From contig VIIQ02000725.1 in NCBI GenBank assembly GCA_007449985.2, positions 124,001 to 188,000 on the forward strand: a stretch of DNA of 64,000 nt, given 5' to 3'. Of this stretch, positions 1 to 14,700 are shown in pieces. How positions within the stretch are numbered: position 1 is the stretch's first letter; every line of letters begins with the position of its first letter. The translations under genes and the position numbers were made by a program. Source of the stretch: Desmodesmus armatus. Taxonomy: Eukaryota; Chlorophyta; Chlorophyceae; Sphaeropleales; Scenedesmaceae. The notes beneath the pieces are model-generated. The model was not told the origin of the DNA. It saw nothing but the letters and a program-made list of their open reading frames with translations, and did no database searches.

Positions 1-22
1 GCTGTGTGTGTCTGGTTTGCAG

Positions 23-3000
23 GTACCTGATCCAGAACCTGACGGGCAGTGACCTCTGGTACTGGGCCGAGCCGCCCTCCTCGAGCCAGGGCAGGGCTGT
101 CAGTCAGCACAGGGCGTACCTACCTGCATATGCCATGCAGGAGCTCAAGGTAGGGCGGCTGTACATAAAGACTGCCTGTAAAAATTGTGCATGCATCTGG
201 CTGGAGTGGTGGCCAGGCTGTTTCAGTCCCTTTCGATGACTGCTTGCAATAAGCACGGTGCGGGCTTTCAATACAGTGTCAGTTTGTCACTCATTACTGA
301 TAGCTGTGTTTGCTTACGGGCAGCCTGCAGCCTAGTGTCAGTCATTGAAGAACCACCATGATAACTGGTGTGCATGCCTGTTGCCACCCCACTGTCCGGC
401 ACAGGTGAGCCCTTCGCTGCGGACGGTGCGCCACAATGCTGCGGACGGCTCCCTCGTGGCGACCGGCAATGCCAACACCATCTGCTTGCAGCTGGCAGGA
501 GGGTGGCTGCCGCTGGAGGATGTGTCAGGTTGGTGCCCACTTGAACCTGTAGTGTCCCTTATTGACCTTGCGCTGTTTGCTTTGTGCGTAGCGGCAACCG
601 CAGAATGCTCCATGCGTGTGACAGACAGGCTGCCACGTCGTTGAAGTGGCCGCTGCATCAGGCCCTGCAGCTTCAGGCATGACTAGTGCGTGGCTTGGCG
701 CAGCTGTTACTAACTTGTTTTGTCACATGCCGCATGCACGCCTGCCGTCCTGGTGACTTCACCACAGCCACACTGCTTTCGATGCCGCCGCGTTCTGTGC
801 TGCACACAGTATAAAGGCATCGCACTGTGACCTGCGGTCACCATTGCGAGCCAACCACCATGTCTCATGTGTGTCACCCCCCTCCCCCGATCACCCCCCC
901 CCCTCCACACACACACTCTTCTCACACACAGTTGATGTGGTCGGCAAGTACCGCTACGAGGCCCGTGAGCCCCTGGGCGGCTTCAGGCTGCCCCTCATGC
1001 TGGATGTCCTGCTGGTGGGGCGCACCAAGATGCTGCGGCTGCACAGCTGCCTGTGGCTGGAGAACAACACAGGCGTGCGGCTGGAGCCGTGCCTGTCGCT
1101 GGGCAGCCACTGCACGACGCCGGTGGTCCTGGGACCGGGGGACAAGCTGGACAGCCTGCAAAGGCTGCATCTGAGGGTGAGGGCTGCTGGTTCTTTGAGC
1201 CATTTTTTACAACGTCTGCTGGCTTTGGTTGGACAACCGTGGCTGCCCGTTTGATGTGGTCTGGTCCTGCTTGCTAATTGCAGTGCAGTCTTTCATGTCA
1301 GCTATGCGCGGGCTAGAAAGGAACAGAGACACCACATGTTTTTTGCATTACTAATGCCATTGTTGTTTGGCGAAAATGTCCATGTAACATACTCCCCCAT
1401 TACGTGTTTTATGCTGCTGCAGCCGTTGAAGCCAAAGGAGGGTCGCTTCCTGCCAGCTGCAGCTGCCCTGGGCGGCCTGCTGTTCCTGGCGCCAGAGGGC
1501 CACCTGCCCGCTCAGCATGACGTGTTGTGCCTGCAGCACGACGGGCCGCACCTGCACTTGCTGAAAAGCCAGCAGGGCTACATCAGCTGTGAACCCAAGC
1601 CAGACGTGAGTTGCCCTGCTGCGCAGCGTGCATTGAGTCAGGATAGGCCAGCGTGGGACGGGCCACGGAAGAGGGGGGCTGTATCAGTGCGGTGTTGCGC
1701 AGCTGGCAGTTTGTGTTGCTGCAAGGAGAAGTAGGTTGAGATTTAGCTTGGCGGCCTGGTCACCTGCATGCGTCCAGCTGTGTGTGACTGTCTGATGACG
1801 ACTGCTGTGTGTCCTGCCTTGCCCTGACTTTCTGCCATCTGCAGTCCGTCCAGCGCGGCCCCCTGCACCTGGCTGCCACGGTGCACCTGGGTCTCCAGAG
1901 CGACCCCTACTTCACCACTCAGAACCAGGTGGAGGTCTTCACCAAAGGCACCCTACAGCGCGCCAGGCTCCCCTTAGAGGCCACCATCCGCATCAGCCCC
2001 ACCATGCAGCTGACCAATGGCCTCCCATACGACGTCCTCGGCTGGGCCATCGCCCCGCCTCATAAGGAGGCGGCAGCCGGGAGTGCTGCGGCAGCGTCCA
2101 CTGCGGCTGCTGCAGCCAAGGCTGCTGTTACGGACAGTGGCTTGGCAGCAGCGTCGGCAGCTGGTGCGATGGGTTCTGAGGGGTCTGAGACAGGCGGTGG
2201 ATTGCCAGGCAGTGCCACAGGGCGCAGCAGCATTGAGCTCCAGGCTGTGCCTGTGGGTGTTGCAGCAGGTGCTGGTGGGAGGTTGGCAGGGCTGCAGCAG
2301 GTGTGGGCAGCTGTGAGCAAGAAGGAGGCGGAGCTGGCATTGGCACGGCTGGTTGCAGGTGGGTTGTGAGACAGGCAGCGAGGTGCTCTTGTAGGGATGG
2401 GCCATGCTGTGCAGGTCTGAGACCGAGAAGCATCAGAGGTAGAAACATGCGAAGTGATGTCCAGTGCATTTTCTCAGGAGGTTGCTTGCTGGCGCACAAA
2501 TTTTACCGCAGATACGGTAACAGGTGTGGCGTCAGCAGAACACTTGAGATGCATTGAACGGCGCTGACAAAGCCCACTCTGGATGGCAGCACTGAACTGC
2601 TGTTGCTTTTGTGCATCGACGTGTGCACTGCAGGTGCTGGACCAGCCTGGCAGAAGGTCTCTACTCCCACACAGCCACCTCAAGCCCCACAAGCCACACC
2701 AGCTGCACGGCGGCACAGTGTGTTTACACGAACGTCAGTGGATTTGGCCAAGGCAGGGTCTGGCAGCCCTCGCATCCCCAGTGGCACACCGGCGCTGCGG
2801 CCGCGGTCGTCGAGCTATGCAGGGCAAGGCCTGGGGTGGGGCGTGGTAAGCGTGTCATATTTACTGCACACAATAAGTGTTAGGAGCTGTCTGAAGCACC
2901 CACGAGGTCTGGTAGGAAGCGCATGACTGGTTAGTCCTGTTCAGTAGACGTGAACAAAGCACTTGAAAGCCACAGGATGTATTGGGGTCAACAACCTCGC

Positions 3001-6000
3001 AGATTTTGCAGCCCGTCTTCCATGACTTGTACATGGTCCATGGGTGGATGTGTGCGTCCAAACACTTGCTGATGCTTGATTTGTACTGCTGCATGCAGGG
3101 GGTTGTCTCGCCCAGGACCCCAGCTCCCGACGCGCGGCTGCAAGGCCCTCCTGTGACCAGGGCGGAGCGTAGTGGAGAGCAGCAACTGCTGGAGGCGTGC
3201 GAGCTGCTGCTTCTGCAGCGCTGCTTCAGGGAGCTACTGCTGGAGGAGTTTGTGACAACACTACACCTGGTGGGTCAGGGCAGACGGGCACATGCTCTGT
3301 TACGTCATGTTTACAGCTGGCCCCAGCTGAAGTCATCCAGGTTGTTTGGCGCGTGCTGCACGCAGTTGACATGTCTGACAGGCCTGTGTGCCCACAAAAT
3401 CTAAATGTGACAGTTGCAACGAAACACGGTGCAGCGTGGTTAGTGTTGCTGACGCCTTCATGTTGCTGACCGCTGCAGGTGCTGTCACCCACCACTATAC
3501 TGGCTATTGACCTGGCAGCCCTGACACTTCTGGACCTGCCTTGCTTGGTGGCCGTCATTCTTGGTGTGCTGGCTGACGAGTTTGGGTGGATTGCCAAGTC
3601 ATTTCCCCAAGCATTCAGCGTAAGTGGTTGTGTCTGTGAAGCTTTACAGGCGATTTTGCCGGTCAACTGTACCCTGGTATTGCCCTTGGTTGGCCAGTGC
3701 TGACGGCGGCATGCAAAAGCAAAAATGGATACTGGAGAGTGCCTGTCGTACTCCTTGGTAGTGTCCTGCGCTGTTGATTATCATGCTTGCGCTGCTGTTG
3801 CGGTATCACCGCTATGTTTGGTGCTGGCGCTTGTTCATGCAACCTGGGCTTGCTGCCTGAGCCTGATGAGCTGAATAATGTGCCTGCATCTGTACTGCAG
3901 CTGGTGCTGAAGACAGAGCAGGCGCTGTCTATAGCGGGCCCTGCAGCTGCGGCCGACAGCGCCCCTGCAGCGACCCCTGACGCCCCCGCAAACAGCCCCG
4001 GGCAGTTTGCCAGTGCTGCAGCAGCAGCGCAGCGGCTGCCATGGCCTGAGGACCAGCCCCTGCCTCTTGCAGACCTGCTGAGCCTGCTGTACTGGCTACA
4101 GCAGCATGCGGTGCGGCTGCAGCTTGCCCCAGGTGCTGCTGCAGACCTGTACATGGACCCAGATCTGGAGGTGTATGCTGCGGTGCGGGTGCCCATGCTG
4201 TCGATGCAGAGCAGGCCTACCTTGATCGGCGGTGACGCCTCCCAGCAGCGGCAAGGTGCGTGGGCTGGTTCTAACTTGTCTGCATCTTGAAACATGTGCT
4301 GGGCTCGGCTGGTTGTTTGCTTGTTCACACATCATCACTGATGATCCAGCAGAGCACCTACGTAGATAAGCTGCAAAGGGCTACTGCTGGCTGGTGGTGC
4401 ACGTCACGTCTCCAGACGTGCAGGGAGGGAGGTATGGCATCGCCCACACCATGGCCGCTCGTGCTGGCGGCGCTTGCATTTACTGACAGCCTCGGTGCTT
4501 GTCTCTGCAGATGCCAACAACACATTGAGGCTGGTGTACAGCAGCAGCTTAGACATCACCCACAAGCAGCAGCAGCCACACCACCAGGGCAAGGCTTCAG
4601 CCATCAGCAGCCCTGGCCAAGGCCTGCTGCCGACAGCATCAGACAGCACGTCCAGCAGCGTCACCCCAGCTGCTGGGCTGCCTTGGCTGGGCTTGGCAGG
4701 CCTGTCTGGCCTCATGCAGGCAGGAACAGTGCAGGAGGAGGTCCGGGTGCGCATGACCCAAGTGGCACGGCAGCTGGCTGAGCTGGCCACGCAGTTGGTA
4801 AGTGAGCTGACTGATTAGTGGTGCAGTGGAAGGGATGATGCATGTAGCAGCTTCTGGGTGGCCTTCGATCCCTCCGTCAGACGTCAGCAAGCCTTGTGAT
4901 GGGTTGCATGCTTTTGCTGTGCAAGGCTTGCTTGATCCAGTGCATCTCTGGTCTGGCAGCCAAAGGCGCAGGGCAGGACCACTCCATCAGTGACGGCTCG
5001 ATGGTCGTTTGTCGGCGGTGCACACTAGCTGGCCAGACAGATAGCCTCAGGCACTAATGATGTTGGGCAATCACTGCTGCACTCCTGTTTCACCTCTACT
5101 GCTCCTGCACACTGCCACCACCGTCGCCACTGCAGAAGGTGCTGCCCAAGGCGCACACAGCTGCCTCCAGCCGCTCACCCTCGCCGGTGTGGTACTCGGC
5201 CAACAGCGGCAGCAGCAGGCCTGCCACCCCATCCGGCTCAGCCCCGACACCATCGCGGTTTGGGCCGGGCCCTTCAGCCACTAGTGCTGGCACAGCCTTT
5301 GTCAGTGGGGCTGATGGCACACATCTTCAGCAGAGTGCAGGGAGGGGTAGCGGCACTGCTGTGGTGTCGTCTTACCAAAGGCCTGCAGCAAGCGGCAGCC
5401 CTGACCACCCCTGGGAGGCCAGCTATGGGCAGCAAGCAGCATCAGTGGGGCTTGGCATTGAGCCAGCGGTGCTGGTGCCCTGGTTTGCTGTCACAGCAGA
5501 GCTGCTGGGCGATGTGATTCGACTGGCGTGGCACTGGCATGAGGTGGACAGGCGCAGGGAGGCCGCTGCAGTCGCACATGCAGCAGCAGCGGCAGCAGGG
5601 GCGGTGGGTCCTGACAGCATGCATCTGGACAGCGGCGGTCAGCAGCGGCAGGGCGGCTTCCCTCGCGAGATCGCTGAGCGGTTGGGGCTTGCCGATTGGG
5701 CGCTCTGCAGGCTCTCGCAGACCATGGACCGGCAGGTAGCAGCAGGGCGGCAGCAGGGCCCTCTGCAAGCCAGCCAGGGTGGCGTGCATGGCAGCAACAG
5801 CAGCAGCAGCCTACAGGAGCTCCTGGCTGGGGCAGTTGGGGACGGCGGCCAGGTGGACATGGGGGCGTCGATGGAGGCCTTGGCTGTACGGATGCTGAGG
5901 CCGGCCCACAGTGTGGATGAGCTGTTTGTGATGATGCAGGAGCGGCGGGAGCACGTGCTGTCAGGTGGGTGTGGGCCTAACACATGGTGGGCGCCTCGTC

Positions 6001-6735
6001 ACAACCATGATGGCAAACTTGTGTGACAAGGTCATGAATCTGATGTGTGTGCACAGTGGTGTGTGTGTGTGGGGGAGGGGGGGGTCAGCCTTGATAAAGC
6101 TGTTCGCGTATTATGGTAGGGACAGTAGACGCAAGCAAGTATCCAAGCATGCAGCAGCAACAGATTCTGCAGGCCCATGAGCGTACAAGCTGATGCTCAT
6201 GCATCTGATGTGTCTGTCGTGCTGCAGATGCTGAGATGTACACCCTCCTAGACTTCAGCACGTCCGTAGCCATCGACAGTGTCGTCGACCAGCGTCCCAC
6301 ACCCAGGCCAGCCATGCTGCCTGCAGCAGCAACCACGGCACCAGCTGCCTACAGCAGCGGCGCAGCAGGCATGCGCCGGCACAAGCGCTCCAAAAGCTAC
6401 CCGGAAGGGCAGCTGGCAGTCCCAGACGTGACCGGCACCACGCCATTCCCTGCTGCTGGCTTGCATGTGCAAGTGCCTGAGGCTCCTCTTCAGCCTGTGG
6501 CCGCACCCTCACCTTCTGCATCTTTCAACAGCACGGCCATGCTGTCTGCTGATGGTGGCGGCGGCACAGGGCTCTCCACCCCCACCAGCACTGTCAGCTA
6601 CAATGGTGCGACCAGCAGCACAGGCCTGCAGCCTGTGCAGCTGCCGTCAGAGGGGCAAGCCTGGGTGGGGATGCAGCAAGGGACATGGCACACAAACCCT
6701 GCCTTCAGGGCCAGCTGGGACCTCGACGAGCAGCC

Positions 6736-6766
<31 letters not shown>

Positions 6767-9700
6767 ACCGCTGGTCAGCCGCACAATGTCACCCGCAGCT
6801 TGAGTGGTGCACGGTCGCCCTTTCAGACCACACAGGAGGCCGAGTTTCTGGTGAAGGAGAAGCAGCTCACACATTCCCTGTCCTCTGGCACTGGCAGCCC
6901 CATGATTGCCACCTCATATGACGGTGGCGGCTGCCAGCAGGCCGATGCAGACCCAGAGGCTGCTGTAGCAGCAGTGGCAGCGGCAGCTGCAGCAGCGGCA
7001 CAGGCAGTGGCGGACTCGGCAGCTGGGGGATCAGGGGTGCCCCTGCAGCAGACCAGCCGGCCCACCAGCTCCAGCGGAGGCACCTTGGCCCAGCGCCGCT
7101 CTATCAACATCACACCACTAGGTCAGCCGGCAGCTGCTGCAGCAGCGTCTAGCACGGCAGCAGGAGGTGCTGGTAGGGGCAGGATCGAAGGGTGGCGCAG
7201 CACGCTGTCCCCGGTGCCGTCTGCTTCCTACGACCTCACCGGCAGCAGCCTGACCACCTCTGCTTCAGCGACAGCCACCTTTGGCAGGCGCGCTACCGCT
7301 GGCATGGACGGGGGCCTTGCGCCTGTGGGCAGCGGGCCCGGCGGGGCCTATGCCCAGACGCCTGCGAGCCGCATCTCAGGGTTTGGCTCGCAGCTGTTTT
7401 CGCTGAGCCAGCGCCACATACGGGTCTCGGCTGCGTCGGCAAGCAGCAGTGCGGCAGGGTCGGATGAGGAGCACAGCAGCAGCGAGGAGGACGAGGGCCA
7501 GGGCAGGTCCTCGCCCACGAGGGCCCAAGCAGCAAGGCTGCAGAGCAACAGCTTCAAGCACCTGTCGGGGGCTTCGATGCGGCAGATTGCGCGGAGCGTG
7601 CGGCGCGGTGAGTTGGCTAACACTGCTTGGAAGCAGGCAAAGCCTGCATTGCACCCGTCCTGTGTCCCTAGGTTGTTTGTGTGTGCATGTGCTGTTGCTA
7701 TTACTGCTGCCGGTTCTGAGGCCTGCAAATGTCTGCAGCAGACTTCCCTGTCAAGCTTGGTCACCAAGGTGACGTTCAGCTGTTGCATGTCTAGTCGGGC
7801 AAAGCACAGCTGCCACATCGCTTGGGTGTTGTGTACGCAAACCCTCTGGCGCAAGATATGCAGACTTGGGGCCCTCGGTTATGTGCTTGTTGGGCTGCTT
7901 ACTGAAACCTAGTTGGCATCGTGGTTGTGCAAGCGTGATGGCTGCACATATACTCACACATCCGGCTGGGGTTTATGCTCTCGCAGGCCTGCAAGCAAGG
8001 TTGGTCCATGAGCAGCTTTCCACCCACTGGCGTGGTGCACTGCAGCACCAGCTGCAGCAGGCACTCAACTCAGGAGGTGGGACAGCCGGCGACCCTGCTG
8101 CTGTGCCCGGTGGCAGTGGCTTGAGCAAGCTGGCCACGCACATGCAGGCTCTGGGCCTTGGTGCAGTCACAGCAGAGGTCCAAGAGGGACAACCAGGTAT
8201 GGATGCTGTGTCGCTATGTTACTAAGCAGCTTCTGCGTCCTCTCCCACATTGGCTGAAGCGGCCACAGGGCATTGGGGCAGCAGCATGTTATGCGCCTTG
8301 CACCAATCAAGTATGCCACCTTCCCTTTGCACACTTTTCTCATAGTCCTTGGTTTCTCTTTACATAACAAAAGCCTTATGCTGCCCATGATGGTGCACTG
8401 CGCAGGCTTCTGCGCACCCCCCACCCTGACGCTGACACTCCAGCGCAGCGGAGGCCGCCTCGCCAACAGCAGGGGCAGCGGGGCATCCAGGCGTACCGGC
8501 AGTGGCAAGGCGCCGTACACCGCCACCGCCACCCTGCATGTCGTCCTGACGGCTGCGTACTGGCTGGACAACCGCAGTGGGCTCAACTTGGTGCTGTCTG
8601 ATCTGGACAGGCGGTGGCTCAGGGGAATGCCAGGCCCTGGCCTCAAAAGTGAGTGCAAGGCCCCACCTCTGCAGCTGTGCAACACTTCAGGGGCGATCCT
8701 CTTATCATCTTGTGAACCACATGGGTGCAGTTGACAGGAAGTTGAGGCAAGTCTTGGGTCTGTGGGTCTAGGTGTGCTGTCCTGATCAAGCCTGTGCATG
8801 CGTTTCAAATGAGCATGCATTGCTGTTCCACCTGCTGCTGCCTTGCTGCTCTCAGATGCAGCGGATGTGCACTCGCCTGGAGTGCCCAGGGACTGTGCAG
8901 CACTTGAGGGGCTTGACGAACCGGACCTCATAGCCCTCGCAGCGGCAGCCAGCCGCCACAGCGCTGCAGGTGGCACCTCCAGCAGCACTGCCACGGTTGA
9001 GGACTTGGCTCATAGGACGGGAGGGTCTTCAGATGCGGCTGGGGACATGACTGCAGCACTGTCGCGTCTGCAAGAGGTGACTTACTGCTGTGCCGACTGC
9101 TGGGCAGTTTCCCTGTAAAGTCTTCATGCATACATGTGCATTGTATAGTAGCTGTTGCTGTGTGCATTGATCACCTTTCAGCTTGCTTGCATTGTTGGCT
9201 CAGCTCCAGCACTAGACATGTGTGGATGCCTGCCTAACGACCTGCCCTTTCCCGCAGGTGCGTCCAACGCTGCTGAACAGCCAGGAGTGGCTGCGGTTCT
9301 GGGTGGAGGAGCACCTGGTGCTGCCCTCCGGCACCTCCTCAGCCAAGGCTGGTCCCCGACATCGCCGCACCATCAGCCTCAACAGCCGGCCAGGCAGCAA
9401 CTCTGGCAGCACAGATGCAGCTGCTGCGGCAGCAGTGGCGGCTGCTGATGGAGACACCAGGCGGCCGGCAGGTGCTGCTGTTTCCAGCAGCCAAGCTGAG
9501 ATCAAGGCAATCAGGTGGGTGCAGCATGGGGCTGTCAGCCAGCTTTGTGCTAGGCCAATGTGTTCCAAAGCAGAGGGTGCCTCGGTCAGATAGGCATGCA
9601 AGCCTTTTCAGGCCGGCTCGCACATCTGCATGCATCGCATGTGTGCTGTTGTGCTGCTGTGCTTGCCCGCTGTGTGCCGCAACAGCTGTGTCACAGATAC

Positions 9701-11783
9701 AGATTGGTTGGGCATACGCTTGTCTGCTTTGCTGCCAAGAGCTGCCCGTATTGGTGCTGTGCGGTGAAGTGACGTGACATAATCGACATGTGCTGCGTCA
9801 TGCTGTGCTGTGCTGTTGTTGATTAGGTCTCAGCCCTCCAGGCCCTTCAAGATCTCTGTGACTGGCTCCAAGGCTGATATCAAGGTCAGGGGCAGCGACA
9901 GCTGGGCGGAGCTGTCTGCAGCAGCCTTCAACCGCGTCCTGCAGCAGCAGCAGTCCCAGCGAGCCCTCAGGGGCGCTACCCCCGGCCTGCAGGCCATCGC
10001 GTCCGGGGCTCGAGCGGCGTATGATGCCCCAGCTGCTGCAGCAGTGGGCACAGGGCAGGGCTTGCAGTTTGACCCAGAGCTTCCCTTGAAAGTCAAGGTG
10101 CAGCGGCAGTACGAGTTTGCGGCGGAGGTCTGGACTGCGCCTGCGGACGGGCCTTTCAGGGCTACTAAGGTTGTCAGCATCAAGAGCAAGTACATCCTGT
10201 TCAATGACACAGGGATGGTGCTGGAGTACAAGCAGAAGAACACGCCGGATGTGGCGCACCCTGGGTACACCTCGTACGGGGAGGGCAGGCGGTTTGCCGG
10301 CTTGCTACAGCCGCAGGAGAGGTGCGGGTTGGCTGCTGCTGGTGACAGGCATGACAGCAGCAGCGGCAGAGTTGCCCAGATTGTTTGTGTAATTGCCTTG
10401 GAGCAGTGTATGCAATGACGGTGCAAACACAACACAGCTTTGCGAGCAAACGCCCGTCATAGCAAGCCAGCTAACGCAATGCGATGGTGGGATGCATGCC
10501 GCTCATGCTGGGCATGGTGTGTGCTTGTGCCTGTGTTGCTAGGGTCGCCTTCCACTGGGACAACATCCACGAGCCCCAGCAGCTGCTGATCAGGCCGGCA
10601 GCACCTGGCTGGCCATGGTCTGGTGCCTTCAACTTGCCAGACCGGGAGGCCTACTTTGGGCTCAGGCTGCGCAACAGGTGAGGGCGGCTGCAAATAACAC
10701 CAGGTTCTGCGCCTGGTTTGGCCCTTTACGGATCATCATGCATGCACCTTGCAGTATACGATGGCATGCTTGGCAGCAGGAGGGCTTGCTGGTGCTGTGC
10801 CGCTTTACCGTGTGGTTGATGTGATTTAAGGTTAGTTCAATGGGCAGCACCTGCGCAGCAGACACACTGTAGTGTTTGCCGGTCATGGACCCACTGCCAT
10901 GTCACTGCCCAAGCGCAGAACCCTGCTGTGTCAGCAATGTCTTCTGTACCACAACAAGCTGCTGCCTGAATCATGCTACCGAATACCCGCAACGGCCCCC
11001 GCCCCCACACTCTGCAGGTTCTCCCAAGTCGCTGTCATCATCCCTTGCAATGCCACGGTGGGGCGCTCAGGCAGTGTGCTGATCACCTACAAGTCGCCCA
11101 GCAGCGTGCCACCGTACCGCATTGAGAACAGGACGAAGGCCGTCAGGCTCATGCTAAGGCAGCAGCTGGACCAGCCAGCGGGGCCTAGGATGGCGGGCGC
11201 TGAGGGCGGCTCGGGCAGGGGCAACGCTGCTGGGTCGGTTGCGGCAGCTGCTGCTGTGCTGACGGGCGCGGTGTCGCCAGTAAAGAAGGAGATGCACTCA
11301 CCCAGGTATGTGGAGGTGTCTGAGATGGAGCGGGCGCGGAGTCCTTAGTGTTGACGTCTGCAAAGGCGTGCACTTGAAAGAAGGCTTGCAGCTGCGGGCC
11401 GCAGTGTGGATGGCTGACAGTCACTGTCCGCGACACAGTTTTGGGATTTCCCAAAAAAAATGTGCCATCTTTTGGGTGTTGAAGTCTGTCAAACAGCCCC
11501 CTCCCCCCCACCTTTCCTTTCAAGTGCGCTGCTGGTCCACCCGCTGCTGATCCCCTCTTTTACCTCCCTGTCCCTTCCCAGGACCACACAAGATGCCCCT
11601 GCCAGCTGGGTCTGGGACAGCTTGGCCCCAGGTGCTTCACTGCCATTTGCATGGGACGACATCACAGCCAAGCACGTGGTGGAGGTGGCGGCAGAGGTGC
11701 TGACGGCAGGAGGGCGCTCGCTGGGGGACGCCATACTGCGCGAGAAGCAGAACCGCCATGCATTTGAGATCGACACCTTGCAG
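23..11783 (+). other. VPS13 adaptor-binding (VAB / SHR-BD-like) region
   Basis: Exons 1-20 encode a beta-rich region in the position of the VPS13 adaptor-binding domain. In known proteins this domain contains repeats that bind organelle adaptors carrying a Pro-x-Pro motif. Visible pieces are LWYWAE, HSCLWLENNTGVRLEPCLS, AAYWLDNRSGLNLVLSD, SIKSKYILFNDTGMVLEYKQ, FHWDNIHEPQQ, PYRIENRTKAV and ASWVWDSLAPGASLPFAWDD. 'Asn-x-Thr/Ser-G-x-x-(L/V)' turns recur, as in other VPS13 proteins. Long disordered insertions interrupt it at 5136-5964 and 6228-7607, so the repeats are spaced much further apart than usual. I could not count the repeats reliably by eye. Confidence 0.65.
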
Positions 11784-14700
11784 GTGTGAGGGGCACAAAA
11801 GATGGTTGCATCATGACTGCAGTGACAGGCTTTCAGCAGCCTGCTTGAGCACACACCTGTACTTGCAGGCTGTCACAGCAGCAGTTAGTGGCTTGCTTGC
11901 ATGCTTGCTTATTGGGTTGCTGTAGCTGCAGCACCACTCCACCCTTGGGTACTCTGCTCACTCCTTCAAAATGTTCTGCTGCTGCTTGTGTGGACCATGC
12001 AGAAGCCCCGCGTGATCGAGTTGAGCTCCAAGGTGGACAAGCGCGTCGCCGGCAGTATCAAGCCCCCCGCCAACCACAGCGCAGCACCGACAGCAGGCGG
12101 CGCTGCAGCTGCTGTCAACGTCTCCAGCTCTGGCAGTGGGATGCTGTCAGCTGCTAGTGCTGTATATCCTGGGCTCAGCTCTAGGCCCGGGCTGCCTCGA
12201 TCCCAGACAGCGCCTGGAGACGGCAGGCACCCAGCATCAGTAGCTGGCCAGGGCGTGTCGCCAGGCATGCAGAACCAAACGGCTGCTAGCCGCCAGCTGC
12301 AGCAGCTGCAGCATGGTGCAAGAGGGCTGCATAGCGCTGGCGGTTCTGGCGGCTTCTTCCTGCCCCCACCTCTGGATATGGACTCACAGGGCGGTGCCAG
12401 CAGCAGCCATGCACACAACGGCCCCCAGGCAGCAGCGCTATCTTCCATAACTCCACCTCCCAGCCCCGCCACCGGAGCGCCGGATGCAGCTAGAGTGGCA
12501 GCCGAGCTGGACAGCAGCCAGGGAGGGCCCGACCCCGCCAACGTCAGGGCCTCTCAGAGTGGCTTTGCAGCCCGGCACAGTGCAGGTGGCAGTGGGGCCA
12601 TCACCGTGTTTGACCGCAAGGTGTACGTCTCGGTGTACGCTGACGGGCCCACCAAGGTCCTGTGCTTCAGTGATGACCCACTGTGGACAGGCAGCAGTGA
12701 GGCAGACGAGGGTGGAGACACGCTGCAGCTCGTCAGTAGGCTGCACCATGTGGCCCGGCAGCTCATGACTGTCGACAGGCAGCTGGAGATGTACCAAGGG
12801 GCGGCATACGGCCTCAAGCCTGGGCGGGGCGCACGGGCGGTGCCTGCCCTGCTGCTGCTGCAGCACCAGCAGCAGCTGGCTGGGGGTGGTGGGGGTGGGG
12901 GTGGGGGTGCTGCTGGTGCGGCGCACCGTGGGAGTGTGGTGCGGGTGGGCGATGCAGCGCAGCAGCAGCACCATCAGGAGCTGCCGGTGCTGCTGCAGGG
13001 CGTCGCAGGTGCTGGCGCTGCGGCCGGGAGCGGCAGCACGGCGACAGCAGCGCTGGCGCTGTTGCAGCAGATGGGGCGGCCCCGCGTGGAGCCCAACCAG
13101 GCGCGCGCTCCCGCCATTGACCGGTGCTCTCTGGCAACGGTTGGCCTGGGCTGCAGCAGCGACAGCATCAGCATGAGCACTGAAGCAATGCTGTGGGCTC
13201 CTGCAGCTGCAGCCGCAGCTCTGGGGCTTGGCATACCTGGGTACGGTGGTGAGGCAGCAGCTGCGCATGATGCAGCAGCACGGCCAGCAGCAACAGCAGT
13301 GGCCCTGTCACCTCAGGCAGCGTTGTCGCAGAGCTACGCCAGCGGTAGGCCGCTCGTGGGTGCTGCGGCAGCTGCGGCGGCCGGCGTGCGGGTTGCGGGC
13401 GGGCTCCTGGGTGCGGAAGGCGGTCTTGGCGGGGGTGTGAAGCTGTACTACGACAAGCTCACGCTCCTGCTGGACAGCCAGCTGCCCTTGGGAGGCAATG
13501 TCAAGGTGGGTCTGTGGGTTCTGCAAGTCCCTGGGATACTTGGCAGCAAACAGCTTAGGGTGGTCGGATAGCGATGTGCTATGTTTTCTGACCGGGTTTT
13601 GAAGGTGATGACCAGTGTTGTGTCGGTACCATGTATGCACTATCGGGAAACTGAGTGGCGACGCCTTCCGCCAGTGCCATGCAATCACTTGCTGCACCGG
13701 TTCTGCTGTTGCTGCTGAAATGCTGTTTGCATCTCTTGCCGCTTTCATGTTCTGGCCCTGCAGGTGAAGCTGGCGTCAGCACGCGGCCTGCACCTGGATG
13801 CCTACACGGACCGCCTGCAGGCTCGGCTGCTGCTGCCCAACAGGCGCCCTGTGCTGAGTGGGGCCGTGCAGCTGTCACGCCCTCCACAGCAGGAGGTCGG
13901 CTGGGAACACGAGGAGCAGTTCACAGAGGTGCGGGCGCAAGTGATGTGTGCTTGTTGGTTGAGCTGAGTGGTGTTGGTTGGCGCACGCTTGCTCATGTTT
14001 GAGCTGGAGCCTGCTTATCGTGTATGTGATTGCCAGTTGCGCATGATGTCATGGTGACAGTGCAGGAGGCAAGGGGGGGGGGGGGGTGTTGCATGCACAG
14101 GAGGCAGGCACACAGCTATTAGAAAGTGCAGTGTGCTTGTGTTGGCGGTGTACTGACGACTGTTTGGCTCTGGTAGTTGGCTGTTGTGCCTCCACATTGG
14201 TGCCATTTTCCACGCTCTTGCACCCCCAACAGGTGATCGCTCTGTCCGACCTGGTGATCGAGGTGTGGGGCCTCCCGTACGGCAGGATGTTTGCGCAGGG
14301 CGCACACAAGGCTGATACCCGGGCAGGTGGCAGCAGCAAGCACGATGCTGGCAGGGCGGGCGGCAGAGACAGCGGTGGTGGTGCTGATGGCAGCAGCGGG
14401 CACGGGGAGCTGCCAGCCAACAGCACCTTCCTCGGCGCTGTCACGGTGAGTCAAGAAATGTCAATCAATCTCCAGCTGAGGTAGCACCAACAAGTATTGT
14501 AGCGACCTTTCCGTGTGGTTACCTCGGGCGGCAGCCTCAGTGGGTCAGGGGGCGGGGTGCCTGCCGAGGCTGTTCTTGTGCACGCTATCGAAGGTCTGTT
14601 ATCACAGTGTACACTGTTAGTAAGCTTTGCTGTTGTCGATTGCCACCAATTAGGCTTCCAGCAGGCGGGCGCAGGGACGGCGCCCTAGCTGTTTTGTGTT

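Noticed and set aside
12438..13268. Long minus-strand open frame (276 codons) and similar ones antisense to large exons, such as 24923-25735 and 3663-4328
   Set aside because: They are mirror frames of GC-rich, repeat-coding exons. Plus-strand splice phases and VPS13 motifs explain the DNA, and the minus frames show no domain.
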